Shown here: positions 53,074 to 62,335 of the stretch, in pieces
How positions within the stretch are numbered: position 1 is the stretch's first letter
Layout: each line of letters begins with the position of its first letter
From: Pseudomonadota bacterium
Lineage (GTDB): Bacteria > Pseudomonadota > Gammaproteobacteria > Burkholderiales > Burkholderiaceae_B
Assembly: GCA_023387815.1 (NCBI GenBank)
Contig: JAEWHK010000050.1
Coordinates: 1-64,000, forward strand
Direction: 5' to 3'
Length of the DNA: 64,000 nt
The notes under the pieces: generated by a model
Databases searched by the model: none
What the model was told of the DNA's origin: nothing
The model's input: only the letters and a program-made list of their open reading frames with translations
Translations under genes and position numbers: made by a program

Positions 53074-53762
53074 CGTAACGGTATTCCTCGTTTAGGCAGA
53101 TGGGTGTCCAGATAACGCACGCCATATGAAGCGACAATTGTCAGGATCAGATAGATGGCACCCACCATGGATAACGGTATGAGATAGTTGAAGGTTCGAT
53201 CGCCAATAATTTTTGCCACGTTCAGCATTTCGAGTACGGTGACGACCGACAGCACCGGCACATCCTTCATGATGGAGACCAGATAATTCCCCATTGCCGG
53301 GATGATGCGTGGAATGGCCTGCGGCAGGATGATAAAGCCGAATGTACGCACAGGTGTCAGATCCAGGGCGCGTGACGCCTCTGTCTGTCCTCGCGGAATG
53401 GATTCAATACCGGCGCGATAGACTTCGGATAAATAGGCGCTGTACTGAACGCCGAGTGCCAGCGCACCTGTCAGAAATGCCGGCAGAACAATACCATGTT
53501 CCGGCAGCACGTAGTACAGGAAGAAAAGCTGCACCAGCAAGGGTGTATCACGTATGAATTCAGTGATGAATTTTGCAGGCCAGGAAATGATGGCCAGTCT
53601 TGCGCTTTTGAGGCCGGCCAGAATCAGGCCCAGAACCATGGCCACAAAGAATCCCAGCACGGTCGCTTCCAGCGTAATGATGAGTCCTTTGAGCAGGATG
53701 GGCAGAATCGATACGGCGAACGCCCAGTTGCTGCTTGTGTCCCATTCGATACCTAATAACAT
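53070..53762 (-). CDS. ehuD: ABC transporter permease, ectoine/hydroxyectoine type
   Basis: This 230-residue inner-membrane permease of the HisM/GlnP type has about five helices and the EAA loop (EASRALDLTPVRTFGFIILP, about residues 132-151) that contacts the ATPase. It starts two bases after the preceding permease gene and overlaps ehuA by four. It forms a heterodimer with the other permease. Confidence 0.87.
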   Translation of the reverse strand: MLLGIEWDTSSNWAFAVSILPILLKGLIITLEATVLGFFVAMVLGLILAGLKSARLAIISWPAKFITEFIRDTPLLVQLFFLYYVLPEHGIVLPAFLTGALALGVQYSAYLSEVYRAGIESIPRGQTEASRALDLTPVRTFGFIILPQAIPRIIPAMGNYLVSIMKDVPVLSVVTVLEMLNVAKIIGDRTFNYLIPLSMVGAIYLILTIVASYGVRYLDTHLPKRGIPLR

Positions 53763-53764
53763 GA

Positions 53765-54436
53765 TCAGGCCCTCCCTGCACGCCAGCGCCCGACCGACCG
53801 CTCAAGCAGTTTCATGATGCCGGTCAGAATCAGCGCCATACCGAAATACATGAACAGCAAAATCGTATATACGGTTGTGCTGTCCTGGGTATAGTTGCGG
53901 ATCTGTTCCGCACGAAACGCCATGTCTCCAAGACTGATCAGGGAGACCAGCGCCGTGTCTTTCAGATTCTGCACCGCCAGATTGCCGAAGCTGGGCATCA
54001 TTTCAGGGATGGCCTGCGGCAGGCTGATAAAGCGAAGTGTCTGACGCGGCGTGAAATCCAGTGCCTTGGCTGCCTCATATTGCGATCGTGGTACGGCCTG
54101 AATGGCCCCGCGCACCACTTCTGCCCCATACGCGCCGATATTGAAGCCCAGAGCCAGTGTACCTGCCACCAGGGGCGCCATGCGAAAGTCCAGTCCCAAA
54201 GCCTGCCCCAGCAGTGGTAATGCAAAGAAAAGCCAGAACAGTTGAACAAGCAGCGATGTGCCGCGAAAGATTTCAATAAAGCAGATTGAAAATCCGCGAT
54301 AGAACCAGTTACTGGAAAGCTTGCCTATACCAAAAACAAAGGCAGTAATGGCACCCAGTATGGTGGAATAGACTGTCAGTTGAATGGTTACCCACGCACC
54401 CTGCAAAAGGGGCGTCAGATATATGTTCCAATCCAT
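53765..54436 (-). CDS. ehuC: ABC transporter permease, ectoine/hydroxyectoine type
   Basis: This 223-residue permease has about five helices and its own EAA loop (EAAKALDFTPRQTLRFISLP, about residues 132-151). It resembles but is clearly distinct from the next permease. AAGGTG precedes the ATG. A perfect hairpin lies between it and the receptor gene ehuB, which may set a higher receptor level. Confidence 0.87.
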   Translation of the reverse strand: MDWNIYLTPLLQGAWVTIQLTVYSTILGAITAFVFGIGKLSSNWFYRGFSICFIEIFRGTSLLVQLFWLFFALPLLGQALGLDFRMAPLVAGTLALGFNIGAYGAEVVRGAIQAVPRSQYEAAKALDFTPRQTLRFISLPQAIPEMMPSFGNLAVQNLKDTALVSLISLGDMAFRAEQIRNYTQDSTTVYTILLFMYFGMALILTGIMKLLERSVGRWRAGRA

Positions 54437-54608
54437 CTGTCACCTTTTGTGTTGTTTGAATTGATAAGACGATTGAGCGGCCGCGGTGATGCAGCACCAA
54501 CCGCCAGCCATTCATCGTCGCAGCGCACCCTGAAATTGCAATGGGATGTCAGAGAACTGGCCGGAGAATCAGCAAGCGGAGCAACGGTCACACCCGCTGA
54601 ATGTACGA

Positions 54609-54626
54609 CAGGCACTGTCGTGCCTG
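54609..54626 (-). terminator. intercistronic hairpin, probably mRNA-stabilising or partial attenuator
   Basis: CAGGCAC (54609-54615) pairs perfectly with GTGCCTG (54620-54626) around TGTC. It lies 25 bases after the end of ehuB and before ehuC, with no T run in the direction of transcription. Hairpins here usually protect the receptor mRNA so that more receptor than permease is made. Confidence 0.6.
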
Positions 54627-54650
54627 CCTGTTAGCCCAATTGCGTCTGAA

Positions 54651-55514
54651 TTACTTCGCAGCGCACAGCTGCTCTGTCGTCTGCTTGGTGGACTCTTCCA
54701 GATCGTGATCGGAAAAGCCATAATCGGTCAGGATTTTTTTCCACTCAGGCGTTTTCTTGAATTTGGCCAGTTCCTCGTTCACAGCCTTGCGAAAATCATC
54801 TGAATTCTGAGAGAACGTAAATCCGCCCCAGCTACGTGCTGGTTTTCCATCAATGACGGGATCTTCGAATTTTTCTGCAGGCTCGACCTTGTCGCTCTTG
54901 CCGGCAAGCTCACTCACGGTCAGGCTTGTTGCCGCATAGGCAGCTGCGCGACCCGTTGAAACGGTAGAAATGGCATCTGCATTATTGGAAATGGTGACCA
55001 TACGGCCATCATCAACGCCCAGCTTCTGCATCATTTCCAGCTGATCAGCGCCTGCCATGATGGCGATTTTTTTATCGGACTTGGCAAAGTCTTCATATTT
55101 ATGAAGGTTGTCCGGGTTGCCTTTGGCTACGAGCAGTCCTTCACCATACGAGCTGTTAGGCTCGGAGAATGCTACCTGCTGGCAGCGTTGTGGCAGGATA
55201 GCCATTTCGGCAGCCACCATATCGAACTGGTCTGCTTTCAGACCGGGGATCAGCGAACTGAATCCCGTGGTTACCCATTTGATTTCCTTGATACCGAGCT
55301 GTTCCATGATGTGCTTCGCCACTTCAGGGCCCGCACCTTTTGCTTCGCCTGTCGGATCAACGAATCCGTAGGGGATTTCATTTGCGACTGCGATCCGGAC
55401 GACACCCTTATCCTTAATTTCCTGCAACGTGGCGGCAGAAGCCACTGAACCAAAAGCCGCAGCGGTTGCTACAGCGAGAGCCAGCAGGGTTTGAGTTTTG
55501 CGGATTCTATTCAT
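54651..55514 (-). CDS. ehuB: ectoine/hydroxyectoine ABC transporter substrate-binding protein
   Basis: This 287-residue periplasmic receptor has a Sec signal (about 27 residues, ending in ASA) and the amino acid receptor fold (LQEIKDKGVVRIAVANEIPYG split across the cleavage end). Segments typical of EhuB are PYGFVDPTGEAKGAGPEVA, MAILPQRCQQVAFSEPNSSY and GADQLEMMQKLGV; the Phe/Tyr/Arg binding-cleft pattern agrees. The best match from memory is EhuB; a general polar amino acid receptor is the alternative. AAGGGGAG precedes the ATG. No ectoine breakdown genes are nearby, so uptake would serve osmoprotection. Confidence 0.82.
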   Translation of the reverse strand: MNRIRKTQTLLALAVATAAAFGSVASAATLQEIKDKGVVRIAVANEIPYGFVDPTGEAKGAGPEVAKHIMEQLGIKEIKWVTTGFSSLIPGLKADQFDMVAAEMAILPQRCQQVAFSEPNSSYGEGLLVAKGNPDNLHKYEDFAKSDKKIAIMAGADQLEMMQKLGVDDGRMVTISNNADAISTVSTGRAAAYAATSLTVSELAGKSDKVEPAEKFEDPVIDGKPARSWGGFTFSQNSDDFRKAVNEELAKFKKTPEWKKILTDYGFSDHDLEESTKQTTEQLCAAK

Positions 55515-56091
55515 AGTCTTACTCCCCTTGAAGTTGATTTATCCTGAAATTTCCACCGCAAAATCGCGGTGAAAATACATTTGAAATTACTTTCACACGC
55601 AAAAACTCATTCACATACATGCTGAAATTTCATTTGCAATAAATGCTGAATTTTTGCGCGCTTGCTTGTCGCTTCCTTTTTAGAAGTAACATAGATAATT
55701 GGTTCAATACAACCGGATTAACCTTATTTGTCCATATTAATTGCATTCATCATCAGTCATTTATATGAAATATTTGCATGGAAATTGCATGGAATATTAC
55801 ATATGAAATTGCTTCAGCGACTGGAAGGAAGCAGCGTTATACTAGGCGGAAATCTTCGGCCAATTGACTTTTATAATTCTCTTTTTTCAGTCGGCATCGC
55901 TCCGCCCTGGACCGGCCTGTCATCTAGTCTGCAATCACAATTGAGACAGCAATAAATTTTTTAAATGAATGCAATTTGCCGGTCTATTAGCGCGTAAAGC
56001 GGGCAATTTTCCGCACACCACGCCCCTTCAGTCTCCATAAGGACGTAAAATAGCCGATTGCATTTCGGTCACATTGGTCAGTTTCCCACTC
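55515..56091. other. AT-rich control region between ehuB and mutS
   Basis: No convincing gene lies in these 577 bases; an open frame from 55728 looks random. Near the ehuB side is a CACCGC/GCGGTG inverted repeat (55554-55571), and GAAATTTC palindromes occur at 55545-55552 and 55624-55631. These may be regulatory sites of the importer, for example for osmotic control. The region must also contain the ehuB and mutS promoters. Confidence 0.6.
55554..55571. promoter_or_regulatory. inverted repeat in the ehuB leader
   Basis: CACCGC (55554-55559) and GCGGTG (55566-55571) form a perfect 6-bp inverted repeat with a 6-base gap, about 40 bases upstream of the ehuB start. T-runs and A-runs on either side prolong the symmetry apart from one mismatch. 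It may be an operator or a leader hairpin. Confidence 0.4.
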
Positions 56092-58725
56092 ATGTCAGCA
56101 GAACCCAGTAAATCAAACGCGTCCGGCCACACTCCAATGATGCAGCAGTACCTGCGCCTGAAACTGGAGGCCGGTTCCGTCCTGCTCTTTTATCGGATGG
56201 GAGATTTCTATGAAATGTTCTATGACGATGCAGAAAAGGCGGCAAGGCTGCTCAATCTGACCCTGACCAAGCGCGGCACCTCAAATGGGCAGCCCATTCC
56301 CATGGCTGGTGTACCTGTGCATGCAATGGAAACCTATCTCGCGCGTCTGGTGGCTCTGGGAGAATCGGTCGCCATCTGTGAGCAAATTGGCGACCCGGCC
56401 GCAAGCAAAGGACCTGTGGAGCGTCAGATCGTGCGTATTGTTACGCCCGGGACACTGACTGATGAAACACTGCTCCCTTCCAAAGTGGACCGCCCTCTGC
56501 TTTCAGTCTTTCTGCCCGCCAAAGGCAAAGCACCGAAATACGGTCTGGCCTGGCTGAATCTGGCCAGTGGGGAATTCAAGGTCACGCAATGTGATCAGGA
56601 AGCGCTGGGCTCGGAAATTCATCGCATTGCGCCGGCAGAAATTGTCCATGCTGACTCGTTTGTCCTGTCAACAAAATTTGCCGGTTCAATCAGCCACACT
56701 GCCGACTGGCATTACGATCTGAACGATGCACAAAGCCTGTTGTGTGCCCATTTTCAGATTGATTCGCTGGCCAGCTTCGGCATGACCGATATGAGCTCCG
56801 CCATTTGTGCAGCCGGTGCCCTGCTGCGCTATGTCGAGCGAACACAAACACAATCGCTGTCGCACGTCAGACATATCAGCGTTGATCATGCGCTGGATTA
56901 TCTGGTGCTGGATCCGGTCACACGCAAGAATCTGGAAATTACGGAAACCATCAGCGGCGAGAGTCGTCCTACGCTGTTTTCCCTGCTTGATCATTGCGAA
57001 ACACCCATGGGTAGCCGCAAGCTACGGCACTGGCTGCATCATCCGTTGCGCTCAAACACGCAGATCCGCGCGCGGCAGACCTCCGTGTCCGCCATGCTTA
57101 CCGGTCGTCCTGATGGCCCCGTCCATCCGCATATCGCGCTGGACAACCTGCGCGCCGAGCTCAATGCCTTTCCCGATCTGGAGCGGATTGCCACGCGCAT
57201 CGCCCTGCGCTCGGTGCGACCACGCGAACTGGCCAGTCTGCGCGATGCCCTGCACCGAATCCCGGCCTTACAGAATATTTTGCAGCAACAGCATGCCAAT
57301 GCGGATAGGCTCGACGTGCTGAACGCGGAACTGATGCTGGATCCACAACTGCACGCGACGCTGCAGACCGCTGTTGCTGCAGAACCTGCAGCCATGATTC
57401 GTGATGGCGGCGTGATTGCCCAGGGCTATGATGCAGAGCTGGATGAATTACGAACACTGGCCAGTGATAGTGGTGCCTTTCTGGTTGAACTGGAAGCCAG
57501 GGAACGTGAACGCAGTGGCATTGGTAATCTTCGGGTCGAGTTCAACCGCGTCCACGGCTTTTTTATTGAAGTCTCCAAAGGCCAGGTGGATAAAGTCCCT
57601 GAAGACTATCGTCGCAGACAGACATTGAAAAATGTCGAACGTTATATCACGCCGGAACTCAAGAGCTACGAAGACAAGGTACTGTCTGCCCGCGACCGTT
57701 CGCTGTCGCGCGAAAAATGGCTTTATGAACAATTGCTTGACACCATGCAACCCTGGGTCTCGCCCCTTCAGCAATGTGCCCAGGCGATTGCCGAACTGGA
57801 TGTCTATCTTGCACTGGCCAGTCACGCAAGGGATAACGAATGGGTCGCACCGGAGCTGGCCGAACATCCCGTCATTGATATCGAGGCGGGTCGTCATCCT
57901 GTCGTGGAGCATGCAATAGAAAGCTTTACGCCCAACAGCTGCGTCATGGATCAGGAACGTCGCATGCTGCTGATCACCGGCCCCAATATGGGTGGTAAAT
58001 CAACCTACATGCGTCAGACGGCGCTGATTGTACTGCTGGCCCGTATGGGCAGTTTTGTACCGGCGACCGCTGCAACGGTCGGAGTGATTGATCGCATTTT
58101 CACCCGCATCGGCGCTGCCGATGACCTGGCCGGCGGGCAGTCAACTTTCATGATGGAGATGACCGAAGCGGCTACCATTCTGGCGGCCAGCACACCCAAC
58201 AGCCTGGTATTGATGGACGAAATCGGCCGCGGTACGTCCACCTATGACGGTCTCTCGCTGGCCTGGGCCATCGCCTGCCGCCTGCTTGACCACAATCATG
58301 CTTTGACGCTTTTTGCGACCCATTATTTCGAGATCACGCGCCTGCCCGATCTGAATCCGGCCGCCATCAATGTACATCTTGCCGCCACCGAAGCGGCAAG
58401 CGGCATCGTATTTCTGCACGAAGTTCAGGAAGGCCCTGCCAGCCGCAGCTATGGTATTCAGGTGGCTCAGCGTGCCGGACTGCCCGTTGCCGTCATTCGA
58501 CAGGCAAAGCGGGAACTGGACCGGCTGGAAAGCCAGGCCGGCGATATCTCTCAATTGAACCTGTTCAGTGCAACGCACGAGGCCGATGACCAGAATAGCG
58601 ACGATGCTATTGAACTGGCCGGACTGCGCGATGCTCTACGTGAACTGGATCCCGATAACATGAGTCCGCGCGAAGCGCTGGACGCTTTGTATAAACTGCA
58701 TAACCGCTACGGCGGAGAATCATGA
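56092..58725 (+). CDS. mutS: DNA mismatch repair protein MutS
   Basis: MutS recognises mismatches and starts repair. The 877-residue protein has the mismatch-binding wedge with the Phe-X-Glu motif (RMGDFYEMFYDDA, about residues 30-42) and the ATPase: Walker A GPNMGGKST (about residue 630), then DDLAGGQSTFMMEM and DEIGRGTSTYDG. The ATG at 56092 gives the usual start; an in-frame TTG at 56074 is possible. Its stop overlaps roxA by four bases. Confidence 0.97.
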   Translation: MSAEPSKSNASGHTPMMQQYLRLKLEAGSVLLFYRMGDFYEMFYDDAEKAARLLNLTLTKRGTSNGQPIPMAGVPVHAMETYLARLVALGESVAICEQIGDPAASKGPVERQIVRIVTPGTLTDETLLPSKVDRPLLSVFLPAKGKAPKYGLAWLNLASGEFKVTQCDQEALGSEIHRIAPAEIVHADSFVLSTKFAGSISHTADWHYDLNDAQSLLCAHFQIDSLASFGMTDMSSAICAAGALLRYVERTQTQSLSHVRHISVDHALDYLVLDPVTRKNLEITETISGESRPTLFSLLDHCETPMGSRKLRHWLHHPLRSNTQIRARQTSVSAMLTGRPDGPVHPHIALDNLRAELNAFPDLERIATRIALRSVRPRELASLRDALHRIPALQNILQQQHANADRLDVLNAELMLDPQLHATLQTAVAAEPAAMIRDGGVIAQGYDAELDELRTLASDSGAFLVELEARERERSGIGNLRVEFNRVHGFFIEVSKGQVDKVPEDYRRRQTLKNVERYITPELKSYEDKVLSARDRSLSREKWLYEQLLDTMQPWVSPLQQCAQAIAELDVYLALASHARDNEWVAPELAEHPVIDIEAGRHPVVEHAIESFTPNSCVMDQERRMLLITGPNMGGKSTYMRQTALIVLLARMGSFVPATAATVGVIDRIFTRIGAADDLAGGQSTFMMEMTEAATILAASTPNSLVLMDEIGRGTSTYDGLSLAWAIACRLLDHNHALTLFATHYFEITRLPDLNPAAINVHLAATEAASGIVFLHEVQEGPASRSYGIQVAQRAGLPVAVIRQAKRELDRLESQAGDISQLNLFSATHEADDQNSDDAIELAGLRDALRELDPDNMSPREALDALYKLHNRYGGES

Positions 58726-59912
58726 GCTCAATAGATATTCACGCGCCCACACCGCTGCTTGGCGAACTCAGTCCCGCCGAGTTCATGCGCACCTACTGGC
58801 AGAAAAAACCCCTGCTGATCCGTCAGGCGATTCCCGGTTTCAAAAGCCCGGTCTCGCCAGCCAATCTGAAAAAACTGGCGCGCCGCGACGAGGTGGAGTC
58901 GCGCCTGATCTGGCAGGAAAATGGCGAATGGAATATGGAAAACGGCCCCTTCAGCCGCTACCCGAAAGTCTCTGAACCCCAATGGTCTTTGCTGGTACAG
59001 AGCGTCGATCTGCACGATGATGCCACAGCACAACTGATGCAGCAGTTCCGCTTCATTCCGGACGCCCGGCTGGACGACATTATGATCAGTCTGGCCTCCA
59101 TGAGCGGTGGCGTCGGTCCCCATTTTGACAGTTACGATGTTTTCCTGCTGCAGGGTAGCGGCCAGCGGCAGTGGCGCATCAGCCAGCAAAAGGATCTGTC
59201 CCTGGTTCCTGATATTCCTTGCAAGATCCTGCAGCACTTTGTGCCAGAGCAGGAGTTTGTGCTTGAGCCGGGCGATATGCTGTACCTGCCGCCCCACGTG
59301 GCGCATGACGGCATCTCGCTATCCGATGAATGTATTACGGTATCCATTGGCTTTCGGGCGCCTTCGCTTGCCGTGCTGGCCCGAGGCTTGCTGGAAGTGG
59401 CCGCAGATCAGTTAAGTGCAAAGGCAGGTCTGGGCTTCGGTCCCTATTCGACTCCGCCCCTGCCTGGTCCCGATCTGTCCGGCATGTTCCGTGACAAAGG
59501 GCAACCTGCCACCACGGAACCCGCCGCATTGCCCGAGACCCTGGTAAATAGCGCACTCGCAGCAGTACAGAAAATTGAATTCAATGAGCGCATGGCCGCG
59601 CGTTTTCTGGGCTGCTGGCTGACTGAACCGAATTCGCTCACCGTCTTCCCCATCGCCGAAGACATGACGGATATCGAAGATGTCATCGCTGATAACGGAT
59701 GCATCGGCCTGGACCGCCGCAGTCGTATGATCTATCGTGGCAATGACGTATTCATTAACGGCGAAGCGCTGGACATAAAGGCCAATGCCCTGTTGAAGAA
59801 ACTGGCCGACACGCGCAGACTGGATGCCGCTGATCTGAAAAAAGCCAGCGAGACCACCCTGACACTGCTGCAGGAATGGATGGATGATGGCTGGGTGATC
59901 GCAATCGAATAA
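58722..59912 (+). CDS. roxA: ribosomal protein uL16 3-hydroxylase (JmjC/cupin oxygenase)
   Basis: RoxA (YcfD) is a 2-oxoglutarate/Fe(II) oxygenase that hydroxylates an arginine of ribosomal protein L16. The 396-residue protein shows the N-terminal LLGELSPAEFMRTYWQKKPL, the iron ligands in PHFDSYD (HxD, about residues 130-132) and the distal His in YLPPHVAHDG (about residue 194), and a C-terminal winged-helix part. It is translationally coupled to mutS and followed by a terminator. Confidence 0.93.
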   Translation: MSSIDIHAPTPLLGELSPAEFMRTYWQKKPLLIRQAIPGFKSPVSPANLKKLARRDEVESRLIWQENGEWNMENGPFSRYPKVSEPQWSLLVQSVDLHDDATAQLMQQFRFIPDARLDDIMISLASMSGGVGPHFDSYDVFLLQGSGQRQWRISQQKDLSLVPDIPCKILQHFVPEQEFVLEPGDMLYLPPHVAHDGISLSDECITVSIGFRAPSLAVLARGLLEVAADQLSAKAGLGFGPYSTPPLPGPDLSGMFRDKGQPATTEPAALPETLVNSALAAVQKIEFNERMAARFLGCWLTEPNSLTVFPIAEDMTDIEDVIADNGCIGLDRRSRMIYRGNDVFINGEALDIKANALLKKLADTRRLDAADLKKASETTLTLLQEWMDDGWVIAIE

Positions 59913-59959
59913 GCCATGTGCCCCTAAAACCGGTGGCCAGTAAACCATCATAAAACACA

Positions 59960-59983
59960 AAGCCCGGCTTTCTGGCCGGGCTT
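59960..59983. terminator. Rho-independent terminator, probably bidirectional
   Basis: AAGCCCGGC (59960-59968) pairs with GCCGGGCTT (59975-59983) around a 6-base loop. It lies between the convergent ends of roxA and bamC. The T run is short on the plus strand (CTTCTACTT), while the A-rich left flank gives T residues on the minus strand. Confidence 0.75.
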
Positions 59984-60039
59984 CTACTTGCTATTAACTT
60001 GTTATTAACGGCGTCAGCCGTCGGCGTTTACGCCAATGC

Positions 60040-61161
60040 TTACATTCTTTCGGAAAGAACGGTAAGAATGCGTCGTGCCGTCGGGCTGTTGTCGGGCTGA
60101 CCCTGTTCATTGCGCACGGTCACAACAGACTGGCTGCCTTCAGAGGTGACAACAATGGTGTAAGGCAATGGCGTGATGTTGCCCTTGTCACCCCACAGAC
60201 GACTGATGAAATTGGAGGCCTGACGCTTTTCACCGGTATCGGTATCCAGGTATCGAACAACGTAGGTTCCGGCTTGCGGATCACGATTATCAACAGTGAA
60301 TCCGGCAGAGTTGATGGCTGCTCCCACCTGGTTGAATGCCTGGCTTTGACCCATCTGCAATGGCAGCGCGGCGGCATCGGCCATCACAACAGGATGCGTA
60401 GGAGCGGCTGCAGCTGCAGCGCTTTGACGAACCTGTGCTTCAGCCTGCTCCCGAGTTGCACCCAGGAATACCATCAGGCGTGAGAGCATAGCGGCGTTCA
60501 GACCCGGATCTTCTTTGGCAGGCAGCCACTTGAACGTAGAACCATCGCGGTCCATGGGCGTTTCAACCATGCGTTCATGACTGATAAAGACCAGTGTCTT
60601 GCCGTTGGAGCGTTCCAGACGTGTACGGAAGCGTTCGCGTTCGCCACTGTCTTCAACCATATTCACAATGGCACCCAGCGCACGGTTCAGCAGGTTACCC
60701 GGGATTTTTGCGCGGTTCTCTGCCCAGTCTGTTTCGATCAGGCCAGCCTGTGGATTGTCGCGATTGATGGTAAAGCCGGTATCAACCCAGAAGTCGATAA
60801 TCTTGGGATATACGGTACTTGCGTCCTGACCGACTTCCAGCCAGCGATTGGCACCAGAACTCTGGATTTGCAGGCCTGGGGTCTGAGGCAGCACAGCTGC
60901 GCCTGATGATGCATCGCGATTGGCCTTGGCAACTGCCTTGTTGTAATCTTTGGCTGATGCGTAACCTCCCGGTGCCTGGTACTCCGGTTTGATCTGTGAA
61001 GAAGACAGATCAGGAGGCAGGCTCAGCGGGTCGCCCCTTACGGTACTTTTATAGTCGACCTGTTCGGTCTCACCCATGACTTCGTCCATGACATTACATC
61101 CCGTCAGCATGGTGAGTGATACTAAGCCAGATACTGCAAGAAAGCGTGCATTCATACGCAT
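60040..61161 (-). CDS. bamC: outer membrane protein assembly factor BamC
   Basis: BamC (NlpB) is a lipoprotein of the BAM complex, which inserts beta-barrel proteins in the outer membrane. The 373-residue protein has a lipobox LTGC (about residue 22), the unstructured early segment with GDPLSLPPDL that contacts BamD, and two helix-grip domains. At 15 bases after dapA it shares the dapA-bamC operon seen in many proteobacteria. A convergent terminator follows. Confidence 0.93.
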   Translation of the reverse strand: MRMNARFLAVSGLVSLTMLTGCNVMDEVMGETEQVDYKSTVRGDPLSLPPDLSSSQIKPEYQAPGGYASAKDYNKAVAKANRDASSGAAVLPQTPGLQIQSSGANRWLEVGQDASTVYPKIIDFWVDTGFTINRDNPQAGLIETDWAENRAKIPGNLLNRALGAIVNMVEDSGERERFRTRLERSNGKTLVFISHERMVETPMDRDGSTFKWLPAKEDPGLNAAMLSRLMVFLGATREQAEAQVRQSAAAAAAPTHPVVMADAAALPLQMGQSQAFNQVGAAINSAGFTVDNRDPQAGTYVVRYLDTDTGEKRQASNFISRLWGDKGNITPLPYTIVVTSEGSQSVVTVRNEQGQPDNSPTARRILTVLSERM

Positions 61162-61176
61162 ATTCTCAATCCTATA

Positions 61177-62082
61177 TTATTTGACCAGCCCGAGATCTTT
61201 CAGAGCCGATAGAACAGTTTCGTGATGCTGGGCACCCAGATCACACATTGGAAGCCGATAGCCTGCCTGGATCAGGCCCATCTGCACCATCGCCCATTTA
61301 ACCGGGATGGGATTGGCTTCCACAAAGAGTACTTTGTTGATACGAGCCAGTTGTTTGTTCAGCTCGCGTGTACGAGGAACATCCCCTGCCCGTGCCACTA
61401 CGCACAGTTCGTGCATCAGGGCTGGTGCAACATTGGCCGTAACCGAAATATTGCCATTACCACCCAGCAGAATCAGCGCGGCCGCTGTAGGGTCGTCTCC
61501 GCTGAACACCTGGAAGTGATCGGGTTTTTCCCGAAGCAGCAGGCCAAGTCGGGCGATATCTGCCGTTGCATCCTTGATACCAATAATACCCTGTACCTGC
61601 GCAAGACGCAGAATGGTGTCATTGGAAAGGTCTGCCACAGTGCGACCCGGCACATTGTACAGCATGATAGGCAGGCCGCCTTCGCGTGCAATAGCCGAAA
61701 AATGCTGGAACAGCCCTTCCTGAGTCGGCTTGTTGTAGTAAGGAACAACTGACAGACCCGCGTCGGCCCCCACCGCTTTGGCCTGTTTGGTCAGGTGGAT
61801 GGCCTCTGCTGTGGAATTGGCACCGACACCTGCAATCACAGGAATCCGGCCAGCTGTGTGTTCAACGGCGACCCGGATCAGCTCGGTGTGTTCCTCAACA
61901 TCTACGGTTGGAGACTCTCCGGAAGTACCAACCACCACCAGGCCATCAGAGCCTTCCTGAATGTGCCAGTCGATCAGCTTCTTATAGGCGTCATAATCAA
62001 TATCCCCATTGGGTTGCATTGGTGTCACAAGAGCAGGAAAACTGCCTGTGTATACAGGATATGAAGAACTGTCGACCGCCAT
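61177..62082 (-). CDS. dapA: 4-hydroxy-tetrahydrodipicolinate synthase
   Basis: DapA condenses pyruvate with aspartate semialdehyde, the first step of the lysine/diaminopimelate branch. The 301-residue TIM-barrel protein has the class motif GTSGESPTV (about residue 52), the Tyr of LYNVPGRT (about residue 141) and the Schiff-base Lys in IIGIKDAT (about residue 169). It starts the dapA-bamC operon. Confidence 0.97.
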   Translation of the reverse strand: MAVDSSSYPVYTGSFPALVTPMQPNGDIDYDAYKKLIDWHIQEGSDGLVVVGTSGESPTVDVEEHTELIRVAVEHTAGRIPVIAGVGANSTAEAIHLTKQAKAVGADAGLSVVPYYNKPTQEGLFQHFSAIAREGGLPIMLYNVPGRTVADLSNDTILRLAQVQGIIGIKDATADIARLGLLLREKPDHFQVFSGDDPTAAALILLGGNGNISVTANVAPALMHELCVVARAGDVPRTRELNKQLARINKVLFVEANPIPVKWAMVQMGLIQAGYRLPMCDLGAQHHETVLSALKDLGLVK

Positions 62083-62117
62083 GATGAAAACGTCCAGAAA
62101 AGGTTGATATTTAACGC

Positions 62118-62140
62118 CTAGCGTATAACTAATTCGCTAG
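62118..62140. repeat. inverted repeat upstream of dapA
   Basis: CTAGCG (62118-62123) and CGCTAG (62135-62140) are perfect inverted copies with an 11-base AT-rich gap. The element lies 36 bases upstream of the dapA start and could be an operator, for example for lysine control, or part of the dapA leader. Confidence 0.4.
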
Positions 62141-62335
62141 TTTAATTGAAATGCATAAAATTAATGGAAAAAATCCTGTCAAATCGCTAAAACCCATTTC
62201 AATCGAAATCGGAATGGCGCTGAAGGGCTGTTTTGACTGCTTCTGCCGCACACCCTGCGTCACGTATTGCAAGGCAACTTGCCGCACGGATTGAGCCCTC
62301 AATAATGGGTGACCAGAAATTCCAATGTCCGGGCT

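Noticed and set aside
55728..55955. 75-codon frame in the ehuB-mutS gap
   Set aside because: AT-rich, no ribosome binding site and no protein pattern; judged to be non-coding.
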